Shown piece after piece: positions 25,363 to 36,441 of a stretch of 64,000 nt of DNA. Source of the DNA: Syncephalastrum monosporum B8922. Its lineage: Eukaryota; Mucoromycota; Mucoromycetes; Mucorales; Syncephalastraceae. The stretch lies in contig JNEN01001230.1 in assembly GCA_000697355.1 (NCBI GenBank), forward strand, positions 248,001-312,000. The letters are read 5' to 3'. A program made the position numbers and the translations under genes. Under the pieces are notes generated by a model that did no database searches, had not been told where the DNA came from, and was given only the letters and a program-made list of their open reading frames with translations. How positions within the stretch are numbered: position 1 is the first letter of the stretch; the number at the start of each line of letters is the position of its first letter.

Positions 25363-26356
25363 ACACTTCGAGGTCTGCTGGCTATCTGGGTCGTCCAGAG
25401 TAAAGCGTGAGAAGGCGGTGCTAGTGGCCGAGGAAATGCGGTAGGCTTGGTACGCGTGGACTAGGTGGCGCGTCCTGAAATGGGCTTGGGCATTGCCCAA
25501 TTGGGTGGCAAGGGCTGTGCGCACAAACGATGCCAAACGGGTCCAGGTCGTCGAAGCTTGGTAAAGAAGATGGTGGGCGAGGCGACGCAAAGCGCGCACC
25601 TTCTTGCCCGGTACCGAAATGGACATCGAGTTGGAAACCAGACGAAGACCCAAATGCTCGATACGCTGGGAAGGCTTGAGTGACGATTCGGAACGATTGA
25701 TCACCCAGCCCAGGGACTCCAACTTGCGGAGCACGAAGTTCGTCTGCTGAATGGACTGTTCTGGGGAAGGAGCCAGGACCAGAAGGTCGTCCAGGTCGGC
25801 CGACAGGCGTATGCCCCGCCGACGAGGCCATTTGAGGACGGGTCTGAGAATCTTGGTAAAGATCCAAGGCGACAGCGAGAGGCCGAGCGGGAGCACATGG
25901 TACTGAAAGAGGCGGCCGTGCCATTGAAAGCGCAGAAAACGACGCGACAAAGGATGTATCAGGATGTGGTCGAAAAGCATCTTTCAGGTCGACTGATATA
26001 AGATAATCTTCCGCTTGGAGCATGCGGCAGATGGTGGTCATGGTCTCCATCTTGAACGGCCGCTGCGGGAGGAACTGATTGAGCGGTTTCAGGTTCAGGA
26101 CGGGCCGGCGTCCGCCATCCTTCTTAGGTATGACGGACATCGAGGACAGGAAACCAAAGGGGTGATGAGAGGCGCCTACGGGTTCGATGGCGCCTTTGGA
26201 CAGCAAGGACTTGACGGCCTCGTCGATGCTGTTCTGGTCCGAGGGCGCGAGGTGGTGTGAGGTGGTGATGGAACGGAGCAGATGACGGGTCGGCGGAGGT
26301 GAAGAGAAACACAACCGAAAGCCAGCCTGGACGACGGAAGAGGTCATGGCCGGCAC
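25351..26356 (-). pseudogene. DIRS-type retrotransposon reverse transcriptase, broken
   Basis: The minus strand encodes a DIRS-like RT: SMSVIPKKDGGRRPVLNLKPLN, ISVDLKDAF, then after a one-base frame change near 25970, IHPLSRRFLRFQWHGR, LPLGLSLSPWIFTK and RGIRLSADLDDLLVLAP. The position of the catalytic YxDD box reads DLDD, so the tyrosine is lost. The frame continues into the start of the RNase H-like region, up to HFRTRHL, and then stops at the repeat. No methyltransferase-like domain or tyrosine recombinase, both typical of DIRS elements, is present. The copy is truncated and inactive. Confidence 0.85.
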
Positions 26357-26972
26357 GTCTGAGGGGAATTGCGCTTGCCAAGCTCCGGCAAAGTGAGATA
26401 AGCGCCCCCCCGATGGCGCCTAATGATGGCGCTGTTTCGGCTGGTTTTGCTGAGGAAACCCCAGAGGTTGCGAGCCAACGACTGGGAATGAGCCAGAAGT
26501 TGGTCGTGTTCCCAAATGCCAAGGCTGGACTGATAGCAAATCCAGTCCACGGGGCGAGTAAGGCCGGAGAGGCGATACTGCACATCAAGAAGCTGCTGGT
26601 CCGCCTTGCGAGCAGCTTTGCTTAAGTGGGAACACGATTGAGCGTAGGAGGCTCATACTGGCAAACCGAGTTCTTGGGACAGTCGAAGAGAAACTTGCGA
26701 CGTTCGGTGTCATCAAGTTTCGCTCGAAAGAAGTCGCATTCCATGCCTGGAAAGGCGGCCAACACCTCGGGTGGTGGAGTGAAGTCAGCGCCGACGTGGC
26801 GAACAGTGACGTTCGGGTCGTCCGTGAGGGCGGCCTTGGAGGCGATCTGCTTTGTGAGGGTGGCACTGGAGACCATCTGCTCTTCCAGGAGAGCGAGACG
26901 ATCCAAGAGGGTTTCGACAGGAACTTCAGCATCCATACGGGAAATGAGGGACGGTGATATCCAGTGCAATCA
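26344..26972 (-). pseudogene. DIRS-type ORF1 (gag-like), broken
   Basis: This lies immediately upstream of the RT on the same strand. The first frame (26969-26622) has a coiled-coil-like LLDRLALLEEQMV stretch and then ADFTPPPEVLAAFPGMECDFF, which resembles DIRS ORF1 proteins. The continuation DVQYRLSGLTRPVDWIC lies in another frame (26583-26344). So at least one frameshift or stop separates the halves. Order and orientation match a DIRS element, gag then RT. Confidence 0.65.
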
Positions 26973-27057
26973 GCTCGCGAACGAAGAAAAGATATTGACA
27001 TAAACTTATTGTTCGCTATTAAAACGGAGAACTAGGAAAACCCAGATAGCCAGCAGA

Positions 27058-27520
27058 CCACGAAATGTAATATGTCCATTTTTATCGGCTTCTTGCTCGG
27101 CAAATTCAAAATCGTACGAGGAATCTTGCGTGTAACGCTCTTCGATGCTGTCAAGATATTTTGTGGTATTGTTTAGAATGGCCGAAGCCAGATCGATGCG
27201 CGCTTGAGCGAGCTTGTCCTGGTCTTCCAGTGTTGTGACGGCCCTATTGCATTGCCCTTTGGTTCCAATGCGCACATTTTTCTTTCTAGCACACGGGTGA
27301 TTGACGCCTGGCTTGCAATTTGGCTGCTAAAAATGCTCTCCAGTATCAGCTTCACGTATCAACTTCTAGTATCAGTTCATCGAAGCTTCAGGTTCAAGTA
27401 TGAGCTTCAAGTATCTTGGTATAAAGTTGATAGAACGTCGGATCCTGGTGCGTGAAGTTGATGAGCGACGGTTCTTGCTCAATAAGGCAGTGTGCGAGGG
27501 CAACCAGGGGATGGAGCGAT
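27058..27520 (-). repeat. Right arm of the large inverted repeat
   Basis: This is the reverse complement of 24664-25040. It differs mainly by an extra stretch of about 80 bp (27335-27415) made of short AGTATCAGCTTCA-like units, absent from the left arm. The arm ends inward at a GGTCTGCTGGCTATCTGG block next to the DIRS ORF1 start. Its outer end carries the same retroelement-derived GAAGTTGATGAGC segment as the left arm, in opposite orientation. Confidence 0.8.
27335..27415. repeat. Minisatellite of ~13-bp AGTATCAGCTTCA-like units
   Basis: About five or six imperfect units of the type AGTATCA(A)CTTC are seen, some in variant form (AAGTATGAGCTTCA). They are confined to the right arm of the inverted repeat. 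Confidence 0.6.
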
Positions 27521-27529
27521 GTCTCGTGT

Positions 27530-28219
27530 AAGAAAGGCTCAATTGCCTGCTTATTCAACAGGAAGCAAGAGTGTGCCCATCCAATACTTGATAGCTTTTC
27601 GTAAAAGGGAGACTGGTGGTATTGGCTATCTCGCAGTCAAGAATGTCTGATTGCGTCGTATTCACGACAAAGACGACGACAATGGGCAATTTGCGAGCAC
27701 TGTGGTGCTGTGCCAGGGAGGATGACAACATGCACGACCGTCATGGAATAACCATTTCTTTTAAATGGTTGGAAGTCAGTCGTGTACAGGCCAAGTGCGA
27801 TGTCCACGTTACCTTTGAAATGCGTCCGTTCTATGGTCTTGACTTCTCTTGTCTCCTTGAGTATACATCGTGCCTCCCTTGACGCAGACATCGTAGTGCT
27901 TTGGCTGTAAATCATATGAGCTGCGTGAGGGCTTCTCTTGATCCGTGATGGAGTAAAGAGGAGCACGGAAGCCCTTGCGGAGATATTCGTTGAAGCGAGA
28001 CATGACCTCATCAAACAGTTCTCGTGAACCTTTATGCTTGACCATTTGTGCGTAAAGCTCCACGCTGATCTTGACGTATTTTTCTTCATTATCGACGAAT
28101 TCTTGACTCATATTGTACAGCTTTGCAGAACTAGGTCGGCTGGTGTTACCAGCGCTGTGAATGCTGGATGCTGGCTTTTCCGACAAAGCCTTGTCAGCAT
28201 GGACTCGTGCTGTCTGCAT
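27530..28219 (-). pseudogene. Degenerate tnp2/Plavaka-like (KDZ/CACTA-type) DNA transposase fragment
   Basis: The first minus-strand frame (28219-27809) contains SITDQEKPSRSSYDLQPKHYDVCVKGG, similar to the region before the zinc-binding Cys pairs of tnp2-like fungal transposases, where the usual NxC and later CxxC cysteines are mostly lost. A second frame contains VDIALGLYTTDFQPFKRNGYSMT, the typical first strand of the DDE-like catalytic domain (D.GF..F). Further recognisable bits run to about 27530, broken by stops. It is a dead remnant in at least two frames. The family call rests on these motifs by eye. Confidence 0.6.
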
Positions 28220-29616
28220 GAAATAAACCTCAGCGAATTTTATTCAAAATGGTGTTACACGTATTCTTCGCAATAGATTCGTTACGAATGTATGGTAATA
28301 TCTGAATTATACTTCTATTCGATCCAAGCCACGTATACGCCTCTCTACGAAAGGACAAATGCCACTGAGCCGAAACTCGAATTTGTATAAATAACCAACT
28401 TCAGTAAAACGGTTGCGTGTTTCTGCAGGGCAGCTTTCCAAGATAACTTCGAGAGGTTGTGAAGTGACTGATTCGTTCGGGCCAATTGAAATCGAGGAGT
28501 TGGATGGAAGGCCACCTCTACTACAAAGTCTAAATCTGACCAGACACGGTTGCCACAGAAAGGGAGAGATAGAAAGGTACAAATGTACTGTCTTATCTGT
28601 CGTTAAATTAGCAGTGCACGTTATCGCATACACTTGCATGCATGCATGTGATAACGCATGAACGCAAGTGTATCGAGCCCTTATGCAGAACTGTCACCGA
28701 TTAAAATGGTACTTTACCTCCTGTGTGATGGACGCACGATACTTCTTTCCGAAATATCCAGGTTTGCCGATGTACATATGTACACTGTTATCCTGGCCAC
28801 CGTACGTACATTGATGCTCTCCTGTCAACCCCGGTGTTACATGTGTCTTACGTATTATGATATATGAGTTTTTAACCTGTACAGGCCTATAAGTCCTTGC
28901 TACACCGTCTCGTTGCTATCTGTGTGCGCATTCTGGTTAACGAATCTTGTGCGACAGGCCGCTTGACGCCCAGAGCATCATAGTATCCCATATCCTCTGT
29001 AACTGCCTTTCTGTGAATTCCTCACCTCAGAGATCTTTATAGTAAATTATGAGACATGAGACAAACACAATGTTCTTTTTATTCACAGGTCGTACAATTG
29101 CCAATATACGTAGAAACCACTTTGTCGATTTATCACTTCATTGACGAAATTTGCAAGTTGAGATGGATTGAATTTATTCATCACTGAAATGCTTTGTAGA
29201 TAGAATAGCAGGAGATAGCAATATATAGGAAGAGACGTAAGATGTAGAGAAGAAAGGCGTAATTGCACCGCAACACAGCTGAAGAAAGTGCCCGGCGCCG
29301 TACTCGATTTTCAAAGCGCCAGAACGCGTAAGGAGGAGAAGCGAAACCTTTTTATTCTTTTCTACACGCTATCGTCCTCTGCTCTGCCTAGATGCTATAA
29401 TTAGTTACAGGACAAAATGATTTTATATATTATGTACAGTTTAAGTTGTTTCTAAGGTTAGGAGAGGCCAACGAGGCGACGCTGGTATGAAATAAGAAGG
29501 TGAGTGAGTGATTGTGTGTGAGCTGTGTGAGTAAGCTGTATGCGAATATTGCTTGCAGGGTGTCAAATGCTAAAAAATGGAGGTAGAGATAGAGGGTCGT
29601 GGATATATGGAACTCT
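28220..29616. other. Intergenic region flanking the transposon cluster
   Basis: About 1.4 kb with no gene I can support. A 110-codon minus-strand frame at 28307-28639 has no recognisable motif. A hairpin with 10-bp arms (ATACACTTGC at 28628 and its complement at 28664) surrounds GCATGCATGCATG. The part near 29440-29560 is the 3' flank of the carrier gene. Confidence 0.45.
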
Positions 29617-31271
29617 TTAGCTGATACCCAACGAGCGTTTGCTGAACTCGTAAACGGCATAGCTGATCGACACCGAAGGCACTACCTTGAATAGTGTCGG
29701 GCCCAACCCCTTGTAGAAACCGCGAGCGCCGTCCTTCTGGAACGTCTTCCGCGCTGCGTCCCAAGCAGAGGTATAGCGATGAGGATGACCGGGTGTACCC
29801 TGCGCTTGGAGGCTACATATGAAAGACTGAATAACCCTGTTCGAGAGGTAAGATTGCACTTACCGCGTCCGGACCAGATTGAGCGGGTAGACAGTCGTGG
29901 CACCAATCGAACCACTCATCATACCGCAAGCCCATAGCACCAATACATTGGGAAGCATGCTGCCATTGTCGGCATTTTTCCGGCGACCTTCCTGGTTATT
30001 CATGTAGCGCAGGTAAGTCACCTTCAGGGTCTCATAGATGCCCATATCCAGCGCCTGGTAGGGAAAAACACCCAGCAGACCTAGTGATACAATGGTTTGA
30101 GTGACACTCTCCAACTTTTGCCCATGTCATACATACCTAGTGTCAGACCGGGCCAGAAAGCACGGATACCTTGTGCGCGAAACATGTCACGGGCGGTATG
30201 CCACACAAAGAAGCGCTGCTGGGCAGTGATGGATTGAGTAGTGACCTTGGTGGCCATGATGCGAGTCTTCAGAGTTTCGACCGGGTAGATGCAGAACTGC
30301 GAGCACAGACCTGCGACACCGCCCGCAATGAAGCGCGCACCGACAGGGATGGCATTCTTGTCTTCGACACCGGTCAGGCCGGCCAGAACGGTTTTGGCTG
30401 TCTCAAACACATAAAATTTGATGGCGCTTTCAGGGACGATCTTCATGACATTCAGGCCGTTGCCAACAAAGAAGCCACGGAAGCCACCTTGGCCATAGAT
30501 TTGGCGGATGGCGCTCATGATCGATGAGGAAGAGGCTTCTGTCGAGGTTTGGGTAATCAAATAGACCTTGAGCCTGTCAAAAGGAGCGGTGCAGGTTCGT
30601 GAGACGGCACCGGCAATGCCACCCGCAGCGAGGTATTTGTATGCATTCTGAGCGGCCTCATCTGTATGCGAAAACGCAACCTCGGCATCCTGGGTGAGTT
30701 GGGTCGAGGTCTGGTAATATTGATAGATTTCGGTGATGGTCGTCTTTTGCGGCAGAAGCAGCAGAAAGTCGCGCCATTCTTGGAAGTCAATGTAGCCGTT
30801 GCCCTCTAAGCAAAGAGTCAGCAAAAAGATACTTGCTGATAACTACTGTAGATAATGTTTCTGACCTGTATCGAAAGCTTGAATGAAATCATTCATTTCT
30901 TCCTGGTTCAGACGGATGCCGGCGGCTCGGAGGGCGTTTTCGAGCTCGTTGGCGTGGATACGGTGGTCACCGCTCTTGTTGATTTCACTAAAGAGGTTCC
31001 AGAGCTCTTTTTCTTTCTCCAGAACGTAGGCCCTGAACTCTTCATAGTCGATGGCGCCATCCCGGGCAGTGTCGCACTTGCGGAGGAGGTCGGTGGCGTA
31101 GCGAGTGTGGGCTGGCAAATGCGTGAGCTTCAAGAAGCCACGCAGAATGGCATCTGCATCGAGGTAGCCCGTGCCCTGACTGTCGAGAGAATCAAACAAT
31201 CGGCGGATCCGTTCTTCTCTCTCCGCGTCCTTTTCGTCAAAGTAGGGGTGCGACCCTACCCGTGGTGTCAT
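29617..31271 (-). CDS. Calcium-regulated mitochondrial ATP-Mg/Pi carrier (SCaMC/SLC25A24-like)
   Basis: Four exons give 495 residues. Introns are 30865-30806, 30136-30081 and 29863-29813. The N-terminal half has four EF-hand loops: DSQGTGYLDAD, DTARDGAIDYEE, a looser NKSGDHRIHANE, and DTEGNGYIDFQE across the first intron. The C-terminal half has the three mitochondrial carrier repeats, with PFDRLK, PVETLK and PLNLVR signatures. This combination defines the short calcium-binding carriers that exchange ATP-Mg for phosphate across the inner mitochondrial membrane when cytosolic calcium rises. Yeast Sal1 is the homologue. Length and order of parts are normal. Confidence 0.95.
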
Positions 31272-31685
31272 TTAAAGAGAAGGGATATATATATGGCCGT
31301 ATATATGGTATATGTACAGAACGCGTGCGCAGTCCTTGTCAGTAGCGCAGCAATGTCAAAGAAAAAGTGACTGAGCACACTTGGGTGCACTTGCAAAAAG
31401 AAGAAAAAAGAGAGAGGGGAGTCGAAAAGGGTTAGGAAAAACAAATCAGGGCCGGTTGTTCTCGCGTCTGACATTTCTTCGGCTTCCAAGCCAACCAATC
31501 CAAGTTCGGTAGATCACAAAATAGAAGGCATCTGAAATACAATACGAGATACAACATGCTGTACTCTTCTCGCACAGCATGGATCAGAAATACATTAAAC
31601 ACAATGTAGACAAGAAAAATGACCAGGTCCTACTCTGGAACTATTAAATAAAGGACAAAGACGAAACAGAGATGTGTACAGTTTG
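31272..31685. other. Intergenic region between carrier and GH36 gene
   Basis: About 400 bp with no gene. It holds the carrier promoter next to 31272 (a TATATATATG stretch lies directly before the start) and the 3' flank of the GH36 gene. An AGAAGAAAAAAGAGAG purine run lies near 31400. Confidence 0.5.
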
Positions 31686-34329
31686 CTACTGCTGCTGCTG
31701 CTGCTGCTCTCCGTCCTTAACGACGGCCACGTGGACGTGACTGGCAGGTCGGCCCTCACCCGTACCATGCACAGGGATCCACTCAAACGAGGGTTGCACG
31801 CCATTGATGGTGCACGTGGGTGCCTGGGTGGGGGCTGTCTTTTCTGTAGACAGATAGTTGCCGACACCGACATAGGTGGTATGCTCTCGCGTATTCTGGG
31901 CGTTGAACTTGAGCTGGATATCCTTGGTCGCATCTGTTGTGAACGCGTCGATTTCTGCACCAGGTACAATGTGACTCGTCGAACCCATAAAGAGGGCCTG
32001 TCCGTCCTTCGGCGGCGGGATATGCATCATGGTCTTTGTCTCGTGTGCACGGATGTACACTGACGACGACGGGTGATAGAAGAGTGGATCAGCCTTGCTA
32101 AACCAAGAGGAGAGCGAGAACCGGGGAGTCATGTGCATCTCATTGTCCGTTGAGAAGAGCAAGTGCGTCTTGTCCGATGAAGGAGGCAAGTACACCTTTT
32201 GGTCGTCCGAGCACAGGTTTGCAAACGTCGTGTAGTCGCGGCCCTGTGTCTGGAAGCGGATGACAAACACATTCGGCCGGAACTCGATCACGCTCTGAAC
32301 GGATGCGATCACCTTGGGGAATGTCGCAGCATACAGCAAGTGTTCATCCTTGCCATACTCGGCCACGTTGTCCGAGCTGAATACCAGTGCACCCAGAATG
32401 TTGTTGAGAACGCACAGTGTGTAGCGTTCCTCAAGGTTCAGCTTGTTCTTTTGGTTACGGAGGATCATCACGTCCGGGTCGTTGCCAAACATGCGATCGG
32501 ACATGGACCACCGGCTCAGGGTCGAGACCAGTGAGTTGGCAGTCGACACACGTTCGCGAACGTGGAGGTACTTGAGTTTGGTGTCTGTACAGGGTATGCG
32601 GTGAGCCATTTTTCTCGTCTTTTCCGTTTGAGCTTCCCCTCCCACCAAGGCGCAACGTCCGAGCCAATACGGCAGTAATCTGCCTTGCGCCAGGCACAGG
32701 CCAGGGGTACACCACAGCCCAAGAGTAATTTGTCTGGGCCCGTCAACTCGCGCACGAGTTCCATGGCGTCCCACATGATCTCACCACGCGACTTGCCTGC
32801 CGAAACAGATATACCGTCGTGTCAGCAAAAAACATACGCAGGCGGTGGTATAGATGTGATCTTACCCAGTCGTGGAATCATGGCAGCCGCAAACAAGAAG
32901 TCCAGCTTGACCATGCCGAATCCCCACTTGCGTAGCACCGTATCAAAGACCTCCTTGAGATACGCACGGGCTTCGGTGTTATACATGTCAAGAGCGTAGA
33001 ACCCACCCCAGTTGGGGCCGGCGACGACGGGTTCTTTGGTCTGTGGGTCCTTGACGAGCCAGTCCGGATGTTCGGTGACAATTTTGCTTGTGAAGCCGAC
33101 GGCGTAAGGAGCAAGCCAGAGACCAGGTGTGAATCCGGCAGCTGTGACCTTTTGCGCAATGTGATCCAAGCCGTTCGGGAACTTTTGATTGACGGACAGC
33201 CAGTCGCCGATCGCGGTCATGAAACCGTCATCGATTTGGAAAATATTGATGGGATACTTGTGCTTGACCAGCGCATCCAGATTTTTCAGGACGATTGGTT
33301 CGTCGACGTCACCATAATAATTGTACCATGACGTCCAGCCGTTGACATGGCGGGCCCGCATCTGATCGCCCTTGAGGGAGCGCTTGTCCTCAAAGAAGCT
33401 CGCATAGAGATCCCAGACGAGGCCTTCCTTGTCGGTGGCCTGGGCAAGAAGGACCTTGACGAGATCAAGGGCTTGGTTGGCGTCGAGGCGTTTGCCCAAG
33501 ACGTCCTTGTAGATGCTAAAGACGTTGGAATTGAAGTCGGCCTTGAAATAGGTGTAGCCCCAGTTTTCCGAGAGCGAGCCAAAGAAGCGCAGGTTGTTAT
33601 GGACATCACGGAAATGGGTATAGCTGCTCGAGTGGATATGACCCTTTTCGCCAGAATGTGAGAAAAAGTCATAGTCACTACGCGATTTTTTTTTTTTTTT
33701 TTGGCAGGAGCGGGTGAGAGAATAATTTATAGTTAGCACAGATGCAATGGAGCGTACATAAGACGCCCGATATGAATGTTGTCTCACCCTTGAAGGTTGT
33801 ACTGCGTCAAGTAGGCGACGGACGAGCGAATCGACGGAATACGGTGTTCGGCTTCCATTTCTCGGGCTTGGCTCCAGCTCTGGAAACCGTTGGCGAGCAT
33901 GCGTTTGCCACCGAGATCCGCCATGTACTTTGCCTCAAAGTGGGTCAGCTCCAGTGCCTTGAGGGCCTTGACATTCAGGTTGAGAAGAGCTGCTTCATCC
34001 AGCTCATTTGCACTCGTGTGGTCTGACAGTGAGGCGGTGATGGCCAGACAGTCGTTGCTGAATGGCATCCCGGGACGCAAGATAACATCCTTGAGGACGA
34101 CACTGTGGCCACTGTCACCGTCAAGCACACGGTATGAGATATCGAGCCGGGCTGCGGCCGTCTTGAACGACGAAGGAGAGAGATTCATTGTGGAGAAAGT
34201 AAAAGAAAGCCAAGAACCAAGCCAGGTTTCATAGAGCGCGTCTTGTTGTCTTGTTGTTTCCCGCCAGGAAGGGTTACACACGCTGCCGTGCATGATCTGA
34301 AGCACAATGACGACGAATAGCCACACCAT
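31686..34329 (-). CDS. Secreted GH36-family alpha-galactosidase-like glycoside hydrolase
   Basis: Four exons give 803 residues. Introns are 33787-33678, 32865-32797 and an abnormal one at 32637-32585. A signal peptide (MVWLFVVIVLQIMHG) starts the protein. After a beta-rich domain, the TIM barrel holds NGWTSWYNYYGDV, FQIDDGF, GLWLAPY, GMVKLDFLFA (the Asp nucleophile) and RIGSDVAPWW (the acid/base Asp), followed by RERVSTANSLVSTLSRW and NDPDVMILR. This is the GH36 layout. These enzymes release alpha-galactose from oligosaccharides such as raffinose; the true substrate is inferred. The protein ends in six glutamines. To link DVAPWW to the next conserved block in frame, an intron with donor GG instead of GT must be assumed; otherwise the gene carries a frameshift there. 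Confidence 0.85.
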
Positions 34330-35119
34330 CGTTTCCCTTCAGTGCTTTTGCTGCCGTACTTTCTCACTCTTTTCTTGTCCTTTTTTTTTTTCTGCAAAAT
34401 AAACATAAAAACAGGAGAAACGCTTTTTTTCGTGTGTCTGTATCGTAGGGATATCGATTACGGTGCGAAATGGGAAATGCGCCAAGTCTTTTTTTTTTCT
34501 CGCTTATTTCTGAATGTCATGTGAGACAGACTAAATGATTGTTGAGACTGCTAACGAAATACGTTTATGCACACAACCCATCTAATATTTACGTACCCTA
34601 CATATGAAAGAAAGCTTATATATGCACAGTACTCAGTACAATAACAGAAATGAAACGGGCATACTCTCTTTTCTCTCTCTCTTTGTACCTTTGTGTTTAC
34701 CTGTTGTGCACCTATCGATGGTTTTTCTCTGTCCATCGTGAACAACGGTACAAACATACACGTAGAGCCCCCACGCATAGGGAAGGATGTCGGCTATCAC
34801 GTATTGTAATGGAATATATTAGGCAAGTGCATGAATATCAATGAAAAAAAAAAGGAGCCTATGCCAATTCTGCTTTGTCGTGCTTCCAGTAGAAGGAAAA
34901 TCAAGCGCCACGCGTCTGAGCGTGTTTACAGTGCGTTTAGAAGGTAGGGAGAGCGTCCTGTTAATGCTGAAAGGAGTAGGAAAAGGTGGAAATAGAAACA
35001 ACATGGAATTCTCCGTATTCATGTTGGTTGCAAATGCAACTTGGCTCGGTGTATGTGTCTGTGGTTTTTAAGAGACCGGGAGCACGCACAGAAAATCAAA
35101 TGTGCCCTTTTTTTTCTCG
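34330..35119. other. Divergent promoter region between GH36 and PLC-like genes
   Basis: About 790 bp with no gene. T-rich runs near 34378-34392 and 34490-34500 lie close to the GH36 start. A pyrimidine run TTTTTTTTTCTC directly precedes the ATG at 35120. Confidence 0.5.
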
Positions 35120-36196
35120 ATGGCGGCGAGCCTTTACTCCAGGCTGCTTGTCTCATTGCTTTTCTTGGTATTAGCATACAGCAGTACCAGGGCGGATGAA
35201 CATGGAAATAAAGACCTGGTGGCCTGCAACGGACACGCTGACCTCTGCGACCGCGCTTATAATAACATTACGTACCTGGTGACTCACAACGCCTACGCAA
35301 CAGACGCGAATATCGCGGCCAACCAGGATCGATCCATCGTGGAGCAGCTTGACGACGGCGTGCGTGGTCTCAAACTCACGGCCATGGTCAAGGACGACAC
35401 GCTGCATCTCTGCCACACGCACTGCAGTATCCTCGATGCGGGTCCTGTTGTTGACACGCTTGATACCATCGCCGGTTGGCTCAGCAGTCATCCTTCGGAG
35501 GTAGTGACTCTGATGTGGAATAATGGCGAGGCAGCTGCTATCGCCAAAGCCTACGAGAAGAGTGCGATTTACCCCATGGTTTACTCACTCCCGAAAGACA
35601 CACCGGCGTGGCCCACGCTGCGCGACATGATTTCCCGCAACACGCGTGTAGTGAGCTTCGTGGACAGTTGGTCGGACGTGCCCTACTTGATTGACGAGTT
35701 TGCTCATGTTTTTGAGACACCGTACGATACCACCAACCCGGACCAGTTTCTGTGCACCATCGACCGTCCTGAGAACCCCGAACACCCGAATGAAATGATG
35801 TACCTTGTCAACCACTTTCTGTATGGCGTTATACAGCTTGGTAAAGAGCACCGCATCGAGGTGCCACAAAAGGACCAGGCGGCCAGCACGAATCACGAGC
35901 GACTGGAAACCCACTTGAAAGACTGTATCCAGTCGTTCCAACGCAAACCCACATTTGTCGAGGTTGACTTTTACGCGTGGGGCGATCCACTCGCGCAGGT
36001 GGCTCAACTGAACCAGGTGCCACACGTGGCAGCAGCAGCTGCGGTGACTGCAGGCACCCCTTCTGGGTCGGGCGCGGCCTCGAGCAGCGGCAGCGCTGCG
36101 TATTCCCATGTCTTGATTGAAAACTTGGCTTGCTCAACCGCACGTCCCGCTCTTTGGCTCTTCGCAGTTCTTGTTTTGTTCTTTTATTTTTCGTAA
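35120..36196 (+). CDS. GPI-anchored PI-PLC X-domain-like phosphodiesterase
   Basis: A single exon gives 358 residues. A signal peptide (SLLFLVLAYSSTRA) is followed by a PLC-X-like barrel: YLVTHNAYAT with the first catalytic-type His, ANQDRSIVEQLDDGVRGLKL, LHLCHTHC with the second His, LSSHPSEVVTLMW, and FVEVDFYAWGD. A Gly/Ser/Ala-rich linker (near residue 325) and a C-terminal hydrophobic helix follow, which is the pattern of a GPI-anchor signal. Related fungal secreted PLC-like proteins are common; their substrate is mostly unproven. The start is the first ATG in this frame, giving a good signal peptide. No introns, unlike most neighbours. Confidence 0.85.
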   Translation: MAASLYSRLLVSLLFLVLAYSSTRADEHGNKDLVACNGHADLCDRAYNNITYLVTHNAYATDANIAANQDRSIVEQLDDGVRGLKLTAMVKDDTLHLCHTHCSILDAGPVVDTLDTIAGWLSSHPSEVVTLMWNNGEAAAIAKAYEKSAIYPMVYSLPKDTPAWPTLRDMISRNTRVVSFVDSWSDVPYLIDEFAHVFETPYDTTNPDQFLCTIDRPENPEHPNEMMYLVNHFLYGVIQLGKEHRIEVPQKDQAASTNHERLETHLKDCIQSFQRKPTFVEVDFYAWGDPLAQVAQLNQVPHVAAAAAVTAGTPSGSGAASSSGSAAYSHVLIENLACSTARPALWLFAVLVLFFYFS

Positions 36197-36441
36197 AACT
36201 GGTTACTACGTTTGTGTATCCTTTTTTTTCTCTCTCTCCCTCCCTTTCTAAGCATGAATGAAGATAGAACAGGATGTGTACGTAAGTATATGTATGTGTG
36301 TGCGTGTTTGTGCAAAAGGGAGACTTGAATATGAGGTTTGCGAATAAGAGAGAAAGGAGGAAAGCAAGTAAGAAAGAAAGAAGGTGGAGGTTGGGTTTGC
36401 ATTGAAGGGATGTGTGTGTATATATGGATACATGGGTTGGT

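Noticed and set aside
24664..27520. Inverted arms as ordinary DIRS terminal repeats
   Set aside because: The arms contain gypsy integrase sequence and a distinct open frame, so they cannot be simple ends of the DIRS element.
35171..36109. Minus-strand frames opposite the PLC-like gene
   Set aside because: Codon-complement shadows of a single-exon gene with a clear family match.
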